38,656 nucleotides of DNA from UBA4719 sp035654835 (GCA_035654835.1 DASRVZ010000111.1:1-38656); one strand, 5' to 3'; counted from the first letter of the stretch, positions 6,994 through 15,454 are shown. Made by a program: numbers and translations. The notes: generated by a model from the letters alone, not told the origin.

Positions 6994-7707
6994 ATGGCTG
7001 ACCCTCGGAATGTGCTGATCACGGGAGGCAACCGAGGCATCGGCCTCTCGATCGCCCGGGCCTTCCAGGATGCGGGTGACAACGTCATGATCACCTACCG
7101 CTCCGGTGAGCCTCCAGAGGGACTGCAGGGCGTGATCTGTGACGTGACCGACAGCGAATCCGTGGATGCCGCGTTCTCGGCCGCAGAGGTCAAGCTCGGC
7201 GGACCGATCGAGGTGCTCGTGGCCAACGCCGGCATCACTCGTGACGGGCTGCTCATGCGTATGAGTGACGAGGACTTCGACGCGGTGATCGACACCAATC
7301 TGGCGGGTGCCTTCCGCTGCGCTCGTCGGGCCAGCAAGGGCATGATCAAGATGCGACGCGGGCGCCTCGTCTTCATCTCCAGCGTGGTTGGCCTTTTCGG
7401 GTCGGCGGGACAGACGAACTACTCGGCCAGCAAATCGGCACTGGTCGGCTTGGCGAGGTCGATCTCGCGCGAGCTTGGCGGGCGCGGGATCACCGCAAAT
7501 GTCGTCGCCCCGGGCTTCGTCGAGACCGACATGACCGCTGAGTTGCCCGAGGATCTCAAGAAGACGTATCTCGCCGGTATCCCCGCGGGCCGCTTCGCCT
7601 TGTCGCGTGAAGTCGCCGCAGCCGTTAGATTCATCGCGTCGGCGGACGCGGCGTACATCACTGGCGCCGTCATCCCGGTTGACGGCGGCCTTGGCATGGG
7701 CCACTGA
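6994..7707 (+). CDS. fabG: 3-oxoacyl-ACP reductase FabG (MabA type)
   Basis: A 237-residue SDR. ITGGNRGIG is the NADP-binding glycine motif, NAG (VANAGITRDGLLMRM) is present, the catalytic residues are Ser in FISSVVG and Tyr/Lys in NYSASKSALVGLA, and the end is ITGAVIPVDGGLGMGH. The segment ITRDGLLMRM and the arrangement directly upstream of fabI match the mycobacterial mabA-inhA pair. It would reduce 3-oxoacyl-ACP to 3-hydroxyacyl-ACP with NADPH in type II fatty-acid elongation. ATG 6994 has GGAGG 5 nt upstream, which rules out the longer upstream frame. Confidence 0.94.
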   Translation: MADPRNVLITGGNRGIGLSIARAFQDAGDNVMITYRSGEPPEGLQGVICDVTDSESVDAAFSAAEVKLGGPIEVLVANAGITRDGLLMRMSDEDFDAVIDTNLAGAFRCARRASKGMIKMRRGRLVFISSVVGLFGSAGQTNYSASKSALVGLARSISRELGGRGITANVVAPGFVETDMTAELPEDLKKTYLAGIPAGRFALSREVAAAVRFIASADAAYITGAVIPVDGGLGMGH

Positions 7708-7737
7708 ACGCACGGGTCACCGAACGCACGGGTCACC
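7706..7737 (+). repeat. Two tandem 16-bp units after fabG
   Basis: GAACGCACGGGTCACC at 7706-7721 is repeated exactly at 7722-7737, followed by GAAC as the start of a third unit. The first unit begins in the fabG stop codon. Confidence 0.9.
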
Positions 7738-7772
7738 GAACCAGGACCTGAACACGAACCGAAGGACTGCGC

Positions 7773-8531
7773 ATGTTGTTGCACGGCAAGAAGCTGCTGA
7801 TCACTGGTGTTCTCGTGGACTCCTCGATCGCCTTTCATGTGGCCAAGCTGGCGCAGGAGCAGGGCGCCGAGGTGGTGCTGACCTCGTTCGGTCGCGCCAT
7901 GAAGATCACCCAGGCCGTTGCCAGGCGACTGCCGTCGACACCGCCGGTCATCGAGCTGGACGTGACCAACCCGGAGCACATCGACACGCTGGCCGAGAGG
8001 CTGGGCGAGCACGTCGATCATCTCGACGGCGTGCTGCACTCGATCGGTTTCGCCCCGCAGGGCGCGTTCAACTTTCTGGAGGCCTCGTGGGAGGACGTTG
8101 GGACGGCACTGCACGCGTCGGCGTACTCCCTCAAGGCACTTGCGGTTGGCGCGCTCCCGCTTATGTCTGCCGGCGGCAGCATCGTCGGCCTGACCTTCGA
8201 CGCGAAGTACGCCTGGCCGGTGTACGACTGGATGGGTGTGGCGAAGTCCGCGTTCGAGTCGACCAGTCGTTACTGTGCCCGCGATCTCGGCCCCAAGGGC
8301 GTACGGGTGAACCTCGTGGCGGCCGGGCCCATCAAGACGACGGCGGCCAAGTCCGTTCCCGGGTTCAAAGCCTTCGAACATTCCTGGTCCAGTCGTTCCC
8401 CGTTGGGCTGGGACGTCAATGACGCGGTCCCTGCGGCGAAAGCATGCGTGGCGCTGCTCTCCGACTGGTTCCCGGCCACGACCGGCGAGATCATCCATGT
8501 CGACGGCGGCTTCCACGCGATGGGTCAATAG
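7773..8531 (+). CDS. fabI: Enoyl-ACP reductase FabI (InhA type)
   Basis: A 252-residue enoyl-ACP reductase. It has the altered glycine motif of FabI/InhA (LLITGVLVDSSIAFHVAKLAQEQGA), HSIGFAP, and the catalytic pair Tyr151 and Lys158 in YDWMGVAKSAFES (the Tyr-x6-Lys spacing of the family), with TFDAKYAWPVYDWM resembling mycobacterial InhA. It reduces trans-2-enoyl-ACP with NADH in the last step of each fatty-acid elongation cycle. It is probably cotranscribed with fabG (65 bp gap holding two 16-bp tandem units). The start ATG 7773 has AAGGA 6 nt upstream. It converges with serB. Confidence 0.95.
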   Translation: MLLHGKKLLITGVLVDSSIAFHVAKLAQEQGAEVVLTSFGRAMKITQAVARRLPSTPPVIELDVTNPEHIDTLAERLGEHVDHLDGVLHSIGFAPQGAFNFLEASWEDVGTALHASAYSLKALAVGALPLMSAGGSIVGLTFDAKYAWPVYDWMGVAKSAFESTSRYCARDLGPKGVRVNLVAAGPIKTTAAKSVPGFKAFEHSWSSRSPLGWDVNDAVPAAKACVALLSDWFPATTGEIIHVDGGFHAMGQ

Positions 8532-8664
8532 GCCGGCATGAGCGCCGCTCCGCTCGTGACGGTCAGCGAGGTCAGGGTGCTGGAGGGCACGACCCGGCTG
8601 GGCATTCGGGTGCGCACTGGTGGGCCGCGTGACCAGGACTCTGGCCATTGCGTCAGCCCAGGAG

Positions 8665-9888
8665 TCAGCGAGCAGGCAGGTGGGGAGCCGGCGTCGGCGT
8701 GCCGTCCGCTTCGTCCGCCTCTTCGATCTCTTCGCGGCTGATCCCCAGGAGATACAGCACGGCGTCGAGATAGGGCACGTTGACGGCGGTGTCGGCCTGT
8801 TCGCGCACGATCGGCTTGGCGTTGAACGCAATCCCGAGACCGGCGGCTGCAAGCATGTCCAGGTCGTTGGCTCCGTCGCCGATCGCCACCGTGCGGGACA
8901 GCGGAAGGCCCTCCTCGGCCGCGAAACGGCGAAGGGCCGTGGCCTTGCCCTGACGATCGACGATGTCGCCGACCAGGCCGCCGGTGAGGACGCCATCGCG
9001 CACCTCGAGTCGGTTGGCGTGGGCGTGGTCGATCCCCAGCTCTGCCGCAAGAGGACCGACGATCTCGATGAAACCACCTGAGACGACGGCGAGCGTGAAG
9101 CCGAGCCGCTTCATCGTGCGCACGAGGGTGCGGGCACCGGCTGTGAGCCGAATGTCGGCTCGCACCTCGTCGAGGACAGCCACGGGCAGTCCGGCGAGGG
9201 TGGCCACCCTCGCCCTCAGGCTCTCGGCGAAGTCGATCTCACCGCGCATGGCGGCAGACGTGGCGGCAGCGACTTCGGACTGCCGTCCCGCACGCGCCGC
9301 CAGGAGCTCGATGACCTCGTCCTGGATCAGGGTGGAGTCCACATCCATGACGACCAGGCGGCGACCGCGGCGGGCCAGTCCGGTCGGGGCGACCGCGATG
9401 TCGACACCTCGCACGGCCGCTTCGAGCGAGAGCTCGCTGCGTAGAACCGCGACGTCAGCACCGGAGATGTCGAACTCGACCGTGGTGACCGGGTATCGCG
9501 ACAGTCGCCGGATCCGGTCGATGTTGGCACCGTGGGCTGCGATTCGTGTCGTGATGGCGGCAACCGCGCTGGCGAGCAAGGGCGCGCCGATGACGACCAC
9601 GGCTGCTCGCCCCCCGCGTCGTGGCGCGTTGTCGCCGCTGCCGGACTCAACCGTGACCTGCATGCCCAGCGATGTGGCAACGCTCGCGACAACGCTGCGC
9701 AAGCGAAGGTCCTGAGGTCCGGCCGAGAGCAACAGGGCCAGGGTCAGATGCCCGCGCACGACGACCTGCTCGAGATCCAGGACCTCGGCCCCAACGTCTG
9801 CGATGGCATCGAACAGCGTGCTGGTGACGCCGGGACGGTCATCGCCGGAGACAGTGACCAGCAGGGTCTGGGTTGCGGGATCGGGCAC
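8665..9888 (-). CDS. serB: Phosphoserine phosphatase SerB with N-terminal ACT domains
   Basis: A 407-residue protein: two ACT-like regions (about 1-85 and 95-165, the first starting LLVTVSGDDRPGVTSTLFD) and a HAD phosphatase domain. The nucleophile motif is MDVDST (Asp182, Asp184), followed by SGGF and GDGANDLDMLAAAGLGIAFNAKP. It makes L-serine from phosphoserine, the last step of serine synthesis; the ACT domains suggest amino-acid feedback. GTG 9888 has TAGCCT 6 nt upstream. The gene lies 21 bp after the LLM gene, so it may be read both from its own promoter and from the glgC side. The tail after residue 390 is acidic and Pro/Ala-rich. Confidence 0.95.
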   Translation of the reverse strand: MPDPATQTLLVTVSGDDRPGVTSTLFDAIADVGAEVLDLEQVVVRGHLTLALLLSAGPQDLRLRSVVASVATSLGMQVTVESGSGDNAPRRGGRAAVVVIGAPLLASAVAAITTRIAAHGANIDRIRRLSRYPVTTVEFDISGADVAVLRSELSLEAAVRGVDIAVAPTGLARRGRRLVVMDVDSTLIQDEVIELLAARAGRQSEVAAATSAAMRGEIDFAESLRARVATLAGLPVAVLDEVRADIRLTAGARTLVRTMKRLGFTLAVVSGGFIEIVGPLAAELGIDHAHANRLEVRDGVLTGGLVGDIVDRQGKATALRRFAAEEGLPLSRTVAIGDGANDLDMLAAAGLGIAFNAKPIVREQADTAVNVPYLDAVLYLLGISREEIEEADEADGTPTPAPHLPAR

Positions 9889-9900
9889 GCCGCAAGGCTA
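9889..9900 (-). promoter_or_regulatory. Leaderless-type -10 box of serB
   Basis: TAGCCT on the minus strand (9895-9900), 6 nt before GTG 9888. The region farther upstream is inside the LLM gene, so this would be an internal operon promoter. Confidence 0.5.
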
Positions 9901-9909
9901 TCGTCGCGC

Positions 9910-10704
9910 TCAGGGCCCGTTGCGCTCGTCCCGCCAGGCGATCAGGTCCCGCATCGGACCGAAGTCGTACCTCGGCCCTCCCATGCCGACGGTGAAGAGC
10001 CGGGTGCCGACGGCATACAGGCTCTCGGCGCTCTTGACGGGGTCCTTGGGTGACACCCCGGCGGACCGTTCGATTTCGAGAGCGTTGCGCCCGACCTTCG
10101 CGCACCACTCGTCGAGAACGTTGTGTTTGTGCGCGATGGTCTTGGCATCGCCGAATCCGTGCCAGATGTCGGCCTGTTCGGCCACGATCCGCAGCGTCTT
10201 GCGTTCACCGCCGCCACCGATCAGCACCGGGATGTCGCGTGTGGGAGGTGGGTTCAGCTTCGCCAGGCGGCTCTTGATCAGCGGCAGGTTCCGGTCCAGG
10301 GCATCGAGTCGTCCGCCCGCAGTGCTGAACTCAAAGCCGTACTCGTCGTAGTCCTTCTCGAACCAGCCGGAGCCGATGCCCAGGATCAGCCGCCCGTCGC
10401 TGATGTGGTCGACCGTCCGTGCCATGTCTGCGAGCAGCTGGGGGTTGCGGTAGGAGTTGCACGTCACCAGGGCGCCGATCTCCACGCGCTCGGTCGCCTC
10501 GGCGAACGCTGCCAGCATCGTCCAGCACTCGAAGTGCTGGCCCTCGGGCTCGCCATACAACGGATAGAAATGGTCCCAGTTGAAGACGACATCGACCCCC
10601 ATCTCCTCGGCCTGCGCGCAGGCGCGCCTGATGTCGCTGTATGACGCGTGCTGGGGCTGCAGCTGCACTCCTACTCTCGCCGGACGAGGGTCGGGTGCTG
10701 TCAT
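9910..10704 (-). CDS. LLM-class, probably F420-dependent, oxidoreductase
   Basis: A 264-residue luciferase-like TIM-barrel protein. Marks are the N-terminal strand RVGVQLQPQHASY, VVFNWDHFYPLYG, the VEIGALVTCNSYRNPQLLADMARTVDHISDGRLILGIGSGW block that is typical of F420-dependent LLM enzymes, and VLIGGGGERKTLRIVAEQADIWH. Members use F420 or FMN; the block points to F420, but the cofactor and substrate cannot be proven from sequence. The ATG overlaps the glgC stop (ATGA, 10701-10704), so it is translationally coupled to glgC; serB follows 21 bp later. A link to glycogen metabolism is not obvious. Confidence 0.88.
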   Translation of the reverse strand: MTAPDPRPARVGVQLQPQHASYSDIRRACAQAEEMGVDVVFNWDHFYPLYGEPEGQHFECWTMLAAFAEATERVEIGALVTCNSYRNPQLLADMARTVDHISDGRLILGIGSGWFEKDYDEYGFEFSTAGGRLDALDRNLPLIKSRLAKLNPPPTRDIPVLIGGGGERKTLRIVAEQADIWHGFGDAKTIAHKHNVLDEWCAKVGRNALEIERSAGVSPKDPVKSAESLYAVGTRLFTVGMGGPRYDFGPMRDLIAWRDERNGP

Positions 10705-11954
10705 GGGCGGACCTCCTGGCTCTTGCCGACCACCGTGATCCCGGAGTCCGTCACGAGGAAGCCACGATCCAGGTCGTTCTGGTGATCGACACCGATGCTG
10801 GCCCCGGGAGGGATGATGACGTTCTTGTCGATGATGGCGCGATGGATCGTGGCGTTGCGACCGACTTCGACGAAGTCGAGCAGAACGCTGTCGGTGATCT
10901 TCGCGTAGCTGTGGATCTGAACGCCTGGGGAGAGCACCGAATGGGAAACCTGCGCACCGCTGATCACGACTCCGGGCGAGACTGCGGAGTCGATCGCCTC
11001 ACCGACGCGGCCCTTCGACCCGAAGACGAACTTGGCCGGCGGATAGTTGCCGTGGTCGGTGTAGATCGGCCATTCATAGTTGTAGAGGTTGAACACGGGA
11101 TGGACCGAGATGAGATCCATCTGGGCGTCGTAGTAGGAGTCGATCGTGCCGACGTCACGCCAGTAGCCGTGGTCGCGATCGGTGGAGCCGGGGATCGGGT
11201 TGTCCTTGACGTCGTAGACGTAGGCCAGACCACGGTTTACGAAGTCCGGGACGATGTCGCCGCCCATGTCCCGCTCGCTCCCGGAGCGTTCCGCATCACG
11301 GGTGACGGCGTCGATGAGGACGTCGGCATCGAAGACGTAGATACCCATCGAGACCAGGATCTCGTCGGGGGAGTCGGCCAGGCCGATCGCGTTCTTGGGC
11401 TTCTCGAGGAAGGCCGAGATCTTGCGCGGGTTGGCCGCCTCGACCTCGATGACGCCGAACTGGTCGGCCAGCGCGATGGGCTGCCGGATCGCGGCGACGG
11501 TCACGCCGGTGCCGTTCTTGATGTGCTCCTCGACCATGTGGCTTAGGTCCATGCGGTAGACGTGGTCCGCGCCCACGACCACGACGATGTCGGGGTTCTC
11601 GTCGTACACCAGGTTCAGGCTCTGGTAGATCGCGTCGGCGCTGCCCCGGAACCAGCTCTTGTCGATGCGCTGCTGAGCCGGCACCGGCGTCACGTAGTAG
11701 CCGAGCATCGTCGACATGCGCCAGGTCTTGCTGATGTGCCGGTCTAGGCTGTGCGACTTGTACTGGGTGAGAACGACGATCTTGAGATAGCCCGAGTTCA
11801 CGACGTTGCTGAGTGCGAAGTCGATCAGCCGATAGATGCCGCCGAACGGAACCGCGGGTTTGGCACGGTCCGCGGTCAGGGGCAGGAGCCGCTTGCCCTC
11901 ACCACCGGCCAGCACGATTGCCAGGACCTTGGGGTCGCCTGCTTGCTTCCGCAT
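10701..11954 (-). CDS. glgC: Glucose-1-phosphate adenylyltransferase GlgC
   Basis: A 417-residue nucleotidyltransferase. The N-terminal VLAIVLAGGEGKRLLPLTADRAKPAVPFGG is the NTP-binding signature with the activator-site region. It is followed by GSADAIYQ, VVVGADHVYRMD, FLEKPK and YWRDVGTID, then a left-handed beta-helix C-terminal domain. It makes ADP-glucose for glycogen or alpha-glucan (maltose-1-phosphate) synthesis. TAAGGT lies 6 nt before ATG 11954. It is divergent from glgA with 62 bp between the start codons, as in mycobacteria. Confidence 0.97.
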   Translation of the reverse strand: MRKQAGDPKVLAIVLAGGEGKRLLPLTADRAKPAVPFGGIYRLIDFALSNVVNSGYLKIVVLTQYKSHSLDRHISKTWRMSTMLGYYVTPVPAQQRIDKSWFRGSADAIYQSLNLVYDENPDIVVVVGADHVYRMDLSHMVEEHIKNGTGVTVAAIRQPIALADQFGVIEVEAANPRKISAFLEKPKNAIGLADSPDEILVSMGIYVFDADVLIDAVTRDAERSGSERDMGGDIVPDFVNRGLAYVYDVKDNPIPGSTDRDHGYWRDVGTIDSYYDAQMDLISVHPVFNLYNYEWPIYTDHGNYPPAKFVFGSKGRVGEAIDSAVSPGVVISGAQVSHSVLSPGVQIHSYAKITDSVLLDFVEVGRNATIHRAIIDKNVIIPPGASIGVDHQNDLDRGFLVTDSGITVVGKSQEVRP

Positions 11955-11966
11955 GGTCTGACCTTA
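11955..11966 (-). promoter_or_regulatory. Leaderless-type -10 box of glgC
   Basis: TAAGGT on the minus strand (11961-11966), 6 nt before ATG 11954, in the 62-bp glgC/glgA divergent region. Confidence 0.5.
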
Positions 11967-12003
11967 CGGGCGGGGACCGTGTCGCGGCGACCCCTCCACG
12001 GGC

Positions 12004-12016
12004 TAGCGTTCACGTC
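12004..12016 (+). promoter_or_regulatory. Leaderless-type -10 box of glgA
   Basis: TAGCGT (12004-12009), 7 nt before GTG 12017; there is no Shine-Dalgarno sequence in front of this start. Confidence 0.5.
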
Positions 12017-13216
12017 GTGAGAGTAGACATCCTGAGCAAGGAGTACCCGCCGCTGGTCTACGGCGGGGCGGGCGTACACGTCGCTGAGCTGGTGCGCGCG
12101 CTGCGTTCCAGAGGCGACATCGATGTTCGCGTGCGTTGCTTCGGGGGACCGCGCGATGAAGCGGGCACCACCGGGTATGACGATCTGCCGCAGCTCTCGT
12201 CCGACAATGCGGCCATCCAGACGCTGGGCGTTGACGTGACCATGGCGGGCGACTGCATGGGGGCCGATCTGGTCCACTCCCACACCTGGTACGCCAACAT
12301 GGGCGGACATGTGGCTTCCCTGCTGGCCGGCGTGCCGCATGTGGTCTCTGCCCACAGCCTGGAGCCGATGCGCCCCTGGAAGGCCGAGCAGCTCGCCGGT
12401 GGCTATGCGGTGTCTTCGTGGGTTGAGCGGACGGCATACGAGGCGGCGGCAGCCATCATCGCGGTGAGCGCGGGGATGCGGGTGGACGTTCTGAACAGCT
12501 ACCCCTCGGTCGACCCGGCCACGGTCCACGTGGTGCACAACGGCATCGACTCCCAGCTGTGGCAACGGGATTCGAGCGCGGCGGCGCTTGAGGTGGTGCG
12601 CAGGCATGGCGTTGACCCGGATCGCCCGACAGTCATGTTCGTGGGACGGATCACCCGCCAGAAGGGGCTGCCCTATTTGTTGCGCGCCGCTGCCCAGCTG
12701 CCGCCGGAGGTCCAGCTCGTCCTGGTGGCAGGAGCTCCCGACACTCCTGAGATCTATGCCGAGGTCGAGACCCTGATTGCCGACCTGCGGAACGACCGCC
12801 ACGGTGTGGTGTGGATCTCCGAGATGTTGCCGAGGGCCGAGGTGGTCGCGTTGCTGAGTGCCGCGACGGTCTTCGCCTGTCCGTCGGTATATGAACCGCT
12901 CGGCATCGTCAACCTCGAGGCCATGGCGTGCGAGCTTGCCGTCGTCGCGACGGCGACGGGCGGTATTCCCGAGGTGGTCGTCCACGGCGAAACCGGGTGG
13001 TTGGTGCCCATCGAGCAGGTGACCGACGGCAGCGGAATCCCCGTGGACTCGCATCGTTTCGTCTCGGATCTGGCTACCGCGCTCACCGAAGCGCTCTCGG
13101 ATGAGGTCCGTGCCCGGGCATTTGGTCAGGCTGGGCGGAAGCGGGCGGTGGAGAGCTTCTCGTGGTCCTCGATCGGCGACCAGACCATGACGGTCTACCA
13201 GTCGGCGCTGCGCTAG
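12017..13216 (+). CDS. glgA: Glycogen synthase GlgA (actinobacterial GT4 type, GlgM-like)
   Basis: A 399-residue GT-B glycosyltransferase. The N-terminal DILSKEYPPLVYGGAGVHVAELVRAL is the ADP-glucose/acceptor loop. The C-terminal half has VMFVGRITRQKGLPYLLRA and the nucleotide-binding block CPSVYEPLGIVNLEAMACELAVVATATGGIPEVV with the EPLG...E motif. It uses ADP-glucose made by the divergent GlgC. The mycobacterial homologue (GlgM) forms maltose-1-phosphate, so the product may be that instead of, or besides, glycogen. GTG 12017 is chosen because homology starts there and TAGCGT lies 7 nt upstream; the longer upstream frame runs back through the divergent promoters. Confidence 0.95.
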   Translation: MRVDILSKEYPPLVYGGAGVHVAELVRALRSRGDIDVRVRCFGGPRDEAGTTGYDDLPQLSSDNAAIQTLGVDVTMAGDCMGADLVHSHTWYANMGGHVASLLAGVPHVVSAHSLEPMRPWKAEQLAGGYAVSSWVERTAYEAAAAIIAVSAGMRVDVLNSYPSVDPATVHVVHNGIDSQLWQRDSSAAALEVVRRHGVDPDRPTVMFVGRITRQKGLPYLLRAAAQLPPEVQLVLVAGAPDTPEIYAEVETLIADLRNDRHGVVWISEMLPRAEVVALLSAATVFACPSVYEPLGIVNLEAMACELAVVATATGGIPEVVVHGETGWLVPIEQVTDGSGIPVDSHRFVSDLATALTEALSDEVRARAFGQAGRKRAVESFSWSSIGDQTMTVYQSALR

Positions 13217-13251
13217 AGGTCCCGATCAGGCCTGCTCCAGGTCCGCTGGAT

Positions 13252-14022
13252 CTAGAGGTCGTGGTGGCCGGGTCGAAGGCCCGCCATCCACAAGGCGGCC
13301 ACGGTTGCCGCTGATGCCATGGCAGTGTCTGCGATCGCGGAGAGGTCCGTCAGCAGCCGCCGGCGCTGCCCGGTGAGCTGGCTCGTCAGCACCTGCGACT
13401 CGGCGTAGATGCTGAGGCCGAGATCGGTGGCGACACCGATCTGGGCGGCCGTCGCCATGATGCTCTGGGCCCGACGAGGGAGTCCGCTCGGCAGGCCCCA
13501 GACGCTCGCACCGAGGTCGTCCGCCAGGGAGCGCAGCATTGCGTTCCACGGTTTGATGTCCAGCGCGTCTATCCTGGCGGTCGCCTCCAACAGATCCTGT
13601 CGCAACCGCAGCTCGATCTCTTTCGGGGACAACGCTTCCAGGATGTGCGTGGGGACGGGGTCGCAGTCGTATGCCGTCCACGTCACCTGGGTGCCCCGGT
13701 CGCCAGCAGGGCCGAAGTGCTCGAACGCCGGGACAAGTGCACCGCCGAGACTGGGAACGTAGACGCACTCGCCCGCTTCCGTGGCCGCGGCGATCAGCTC
13801 GGGGGAGCCGCGCGGCATACCGGAGAGGTTGCCAGGGCGGGGGAGCGCGACGAGGACGGCGCGCTCACCCATGTCATGCCAGAGGGACAGGCGGTGGAGG
13901 TCGCCGACCACATGGTCAATGTCAGGGTGGGCTCGGTCGCTGACGTCCTCGATCCGCAGCTGCCCGGCATACGCAGCGGTGGCCCACAGCGCGAGCCGGA
14001 CGGACACAGGGAGGACGGACAC
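13252..14022 (-). CDS. Conserved hypothetical protein
   Basis: A 256-residue protein I cannot assign. It starts MSVLPVSVRLALWATAAYAGQL, has no signal peptide or membrane helix, and mixes an acidic helical middle (LSPKEIELRLRQDLLEATARIDALD) with an Ala-rich C-terminal helix region. The middle part (CVYVPSLGGALVPAFEHFGP) has beta-strand-like hydrophobic spacing. GTG 14022 has TACGAT 6 nt upstream. It converges with glgA (35 bp) and diverges from the ABC ATPase at 14097 with 74 bp between starts. The promoter and the codon-biased frame make it a real gene. Confidence 0.75.
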   Translation of the reverse strand: MSVLPVSVRLALWATAAYAGQLRIEDVSDRAHPDIDHVVGDLHRLSLWHDMGERAVLVALPRPGNLSGMPRGSPELIAAATEAGECVYVPSLGGALVPAFEHFGPAGDRGTQVTWTAYDCDPVPTHILEALSPKEIELRLRQDLLEATARIDALDIKPWNAMLRSLADDLGASVWGLPSGLPRRAQSIMATAAQIGVATDLGLSIYAESQVLTSQLTGQRRRLLTDLSAIADTAMASAATVAALWMAGLRPGHHDL

Positions 14023-14034
14023 TGCCTCATCGTA
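14023..14034 (-). promoter_or_regulatory. Leaderless-type -10 box of the 13252-14022 gene
   Basis: TACGAT on the minus strand (14029-14034), 6 nt before GTG 14022. Confidence 0.5.
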
Positions 14035-14082
14035 GGTGTCCGTGATGGAGGTGTCGTTGACCCACCGTGGTGGACCGTGGCC

Positions 14083-14096
14083 TAGGGTCAGGGACC
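14083..14096 (+). promoter_or_regulatory. Promoter of the ABC ATPase gene at 14097
   Basis: TAGGGT (14083-14088) lies 8 nt before ATG 14097. A TTGACC at 14057-14062 could be the -35, though the 20-bp spacing is long. Confidence 0.5.
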
Positions 14097-14924
14097 ATGA
14101 GCGACGTCCTCGAATTCGCCGGCGTCAGCGTGGTCCGTGGAGGCAACACACTTCTCGACGACATCACGTGGGAGGTCGAGGAAGGCCAGCGCTGGGTCAT
14201 CCTCGGGCCCAACGGGGCCGGCAAGACCACCCTCCTGCAGCTGGCGGCGGGTCGAATCCACCCCACGACGGGCGTCGCAGGGGTGCTTGGAGAGGTTCTT
14301 GGCGCGGTCGACGTCTTCGAGCTTCGCCCACGAATCGGCCTGTCCAGCGCGGCAATGGCCGAGAGGCTGCCCGCCGATGAGCTGGTCAGGGATGTCGTCG
14401 TCACCGCGTCCTACGGCATCGTGGGGCGTTGGCATGAGCGCTATGACGACCTTGACCACGCCCGCGCCGCCTCCCTGCTCGACACACTCGGTGCGGCCCA
14501 CCTGAGCGACCGGCCCTTTGGCACTCTCAGCGAGGGGGAACGCAAACGGGTTCAGATAGCCAGGGCGCTGATGGCTGACCCTGAGCTGATGTTGCTGGAC
14601 GAGCCTGCCGCCGGCCTCGACCTTGGCGGCCGGGAGGACTTGGTGGCGCGACTAGCCGCCCTGGCAGCGGATATCGCAGCTCCCGCCTTGGTCCTTGTGA
14701 CCCACCATGTCGAGGAGGTACCGCCCTCCTTCACCGACGTGCTGCTGCTGCGGGAAGGCCGCATCGTCGCCGCCGGGCCGGTCGAGATCACGTTGACCGC
14801 TGCGAACCTGTCCGAGACGTTCGGCCTGCCACTGGTGCTGGAGCGGCACGGTGAGCGATGGTCCGCGCGGGCCGCAGAGAAGATCGATCGGGGAGTGCCG
14901 TCTCCACCCTTGGCGTCCCAATGA
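14097..14924 (+). CDS. Lone ABC ATP-binding protein
   Basis: A 275-residue single ATPase domain: Walker A GPNGAGKTT (about residue 39), signature LSEGERKRVQIARAL, Walker B LMLLDEPAAGLDLGG and H-loop VTHHVEE. The signature is LSEGE instead of LSGGE or LSGGQ. The protein resembles the family of iron/molybdate-style ATPases found without a partner permease (ModF-like); no permease or binding-protein gene is adjacent, so its partner is unknown. ATG 14097 with TAGGGT 8 nt upstream indicates a leaderless start. The stop codon lies in the first of two 18-bp tandem units, after which the NfeD-SPFH pair follows. Confidence 0.87.
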   Translation: MSDVLEFAGVSVVRGGNTLLDDITWEVEEGQRWVILGPNGAGKTTLLQLAAGRIHPTTGVAGVLGEVLGAVDVFELRPRIGLSSAAMAERLPADELVRDVVVTASYGIVGRWHERYDDLDHARAASLLDTLGAAHLSDRPFGTLSEGERKRVQIARALMADPELMLLDEPAAGLDLGGREDLVARLAALAADIAAPALVLVTHHVEEVPPSFTDVLLLREGRIVAAGPVEITLTAANLSETFGLPLVLERHGERWSARAAEKIDRGVPSPPLASQ

Positions 14925-14950
14925 CCAGTAGGGTCCCAATGACCAGTACG
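14915..14950 (+). repeat. Two tandem 18-bp units across the ABC gene stop codon
   Basis: GTCCCAATGACCAGTAGG (14915-14932) is followed by GTCCCAATGACCAGTACG (14933-14950), one base different. The stop codon TGA 14922-14924 is inside the first unit, so the second is a noncoding copy of the gene end. Confidence 0.88.
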
Positions 14951-14983
14951 GTATTGACTTATTGAGCGTGGGAGAGGAACGGC

Positions 14984-15451
14984 ATGTCGTGGTTCAGCGA
15001 CAACAGTTGGCTGTCGTGGTTGGGACTTGCCCTTGTCCTGGGTGCGGTCGAGGCAGCCAGTGTCGACTTCGTCTTCTCGATGTTGGCTGGTGGCGCGTTG
15101 GCGGGGGCTGTCGCGGCCGCGTTCGGCGCGTCGTTCTCCGTGCAGGTGGTCACCGCAGTCGTGGTGGCCGCTGCGATGCTGGCGTTGGTGCGTCCTATGG
15201 CCAAGCGCTATTTCGCGGTGCCGGAGGGCGCAGGGGACATCGGCGCGGTCGCTCACGTCGGCCGTACGGCAACGGTGTTGCAGACCGTCACTGAGCACGA
15301 CGGACGAGTCAAGCTTGGCGGTGAGATCTGGTCGGCCCGCACGGCCCCGGACTCCGCAGCATGCCTGCCCGGACAAGAGGTCCGGGTAGTTTCCATCCAG
15401 GGGGCCACCGCGATCGTGAGCAGTGTCGCGGACGGTCGGAAATCGGAGTAG
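14984..15451 (+). CDS. NfeD-like membrane protein
   Basis: A 155-residue protein. Membrane helices lie at about residues 11-30 (LGLALVLGAVEAASVDFVF), 32-50 and 55-70 (VVTAVVVAAAMLALV), followed by a cytosolic or periplasmic OB-fold domain (HVGRTATVLQTVTEHDGRVKLGGEIWSA...GQEVRVVSIQGATAIV). This is the short NfeD form that partners an SPFH protein, and the next gene is one (3-bp gap). Such pairs organise membrane microdomains. The start ATG 14984 has GAGAGGA upstream. Confidence 0.9.
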   Translation: MSWFSDNSWLSWLGLALVLGAVEAASVDFVFSMLAGGALAGAVAAAFGASFSVQVVTAVVVAAAMLALVRPMAKRYFAVPEGAGDIGAVAHVGRTATVLQTVTEHDGRVKLGGEIWSARTAPDSAACLPGQEVRVVSIQGATAIVSSVADGRKSE

Positions 15452-15454
15452 CCA

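Noticed and set aside
8538..8741. Short plus-strand frame between fabI and serB starting MSAAPLVTVSEVRVLEG
   Set aside because: The first 30 residues loosely resemble the start of an ABC ATPase, but it has no Shine-Dalgarno, runs into antisense of serB and could not be supported.
7419..9077. Long open frame on the minus strand across fabI and serB
   Set aside because: It is antisense to fabI, which has all InhA-type motifs; long shadow frames are common in GC-rich genes. Similar shadow frames at 1026-1889, 5111-6211, 11876-13054, 24318-25532, 25560-26798, 29870-30898 and 31994-33754 were dropped for the same reason.
10641..11546. Plus-strand frame opposite glgC
   Set aside because: It is the antisense of a well-conserved glgC with no recognisable domain or ribosome-binding site.
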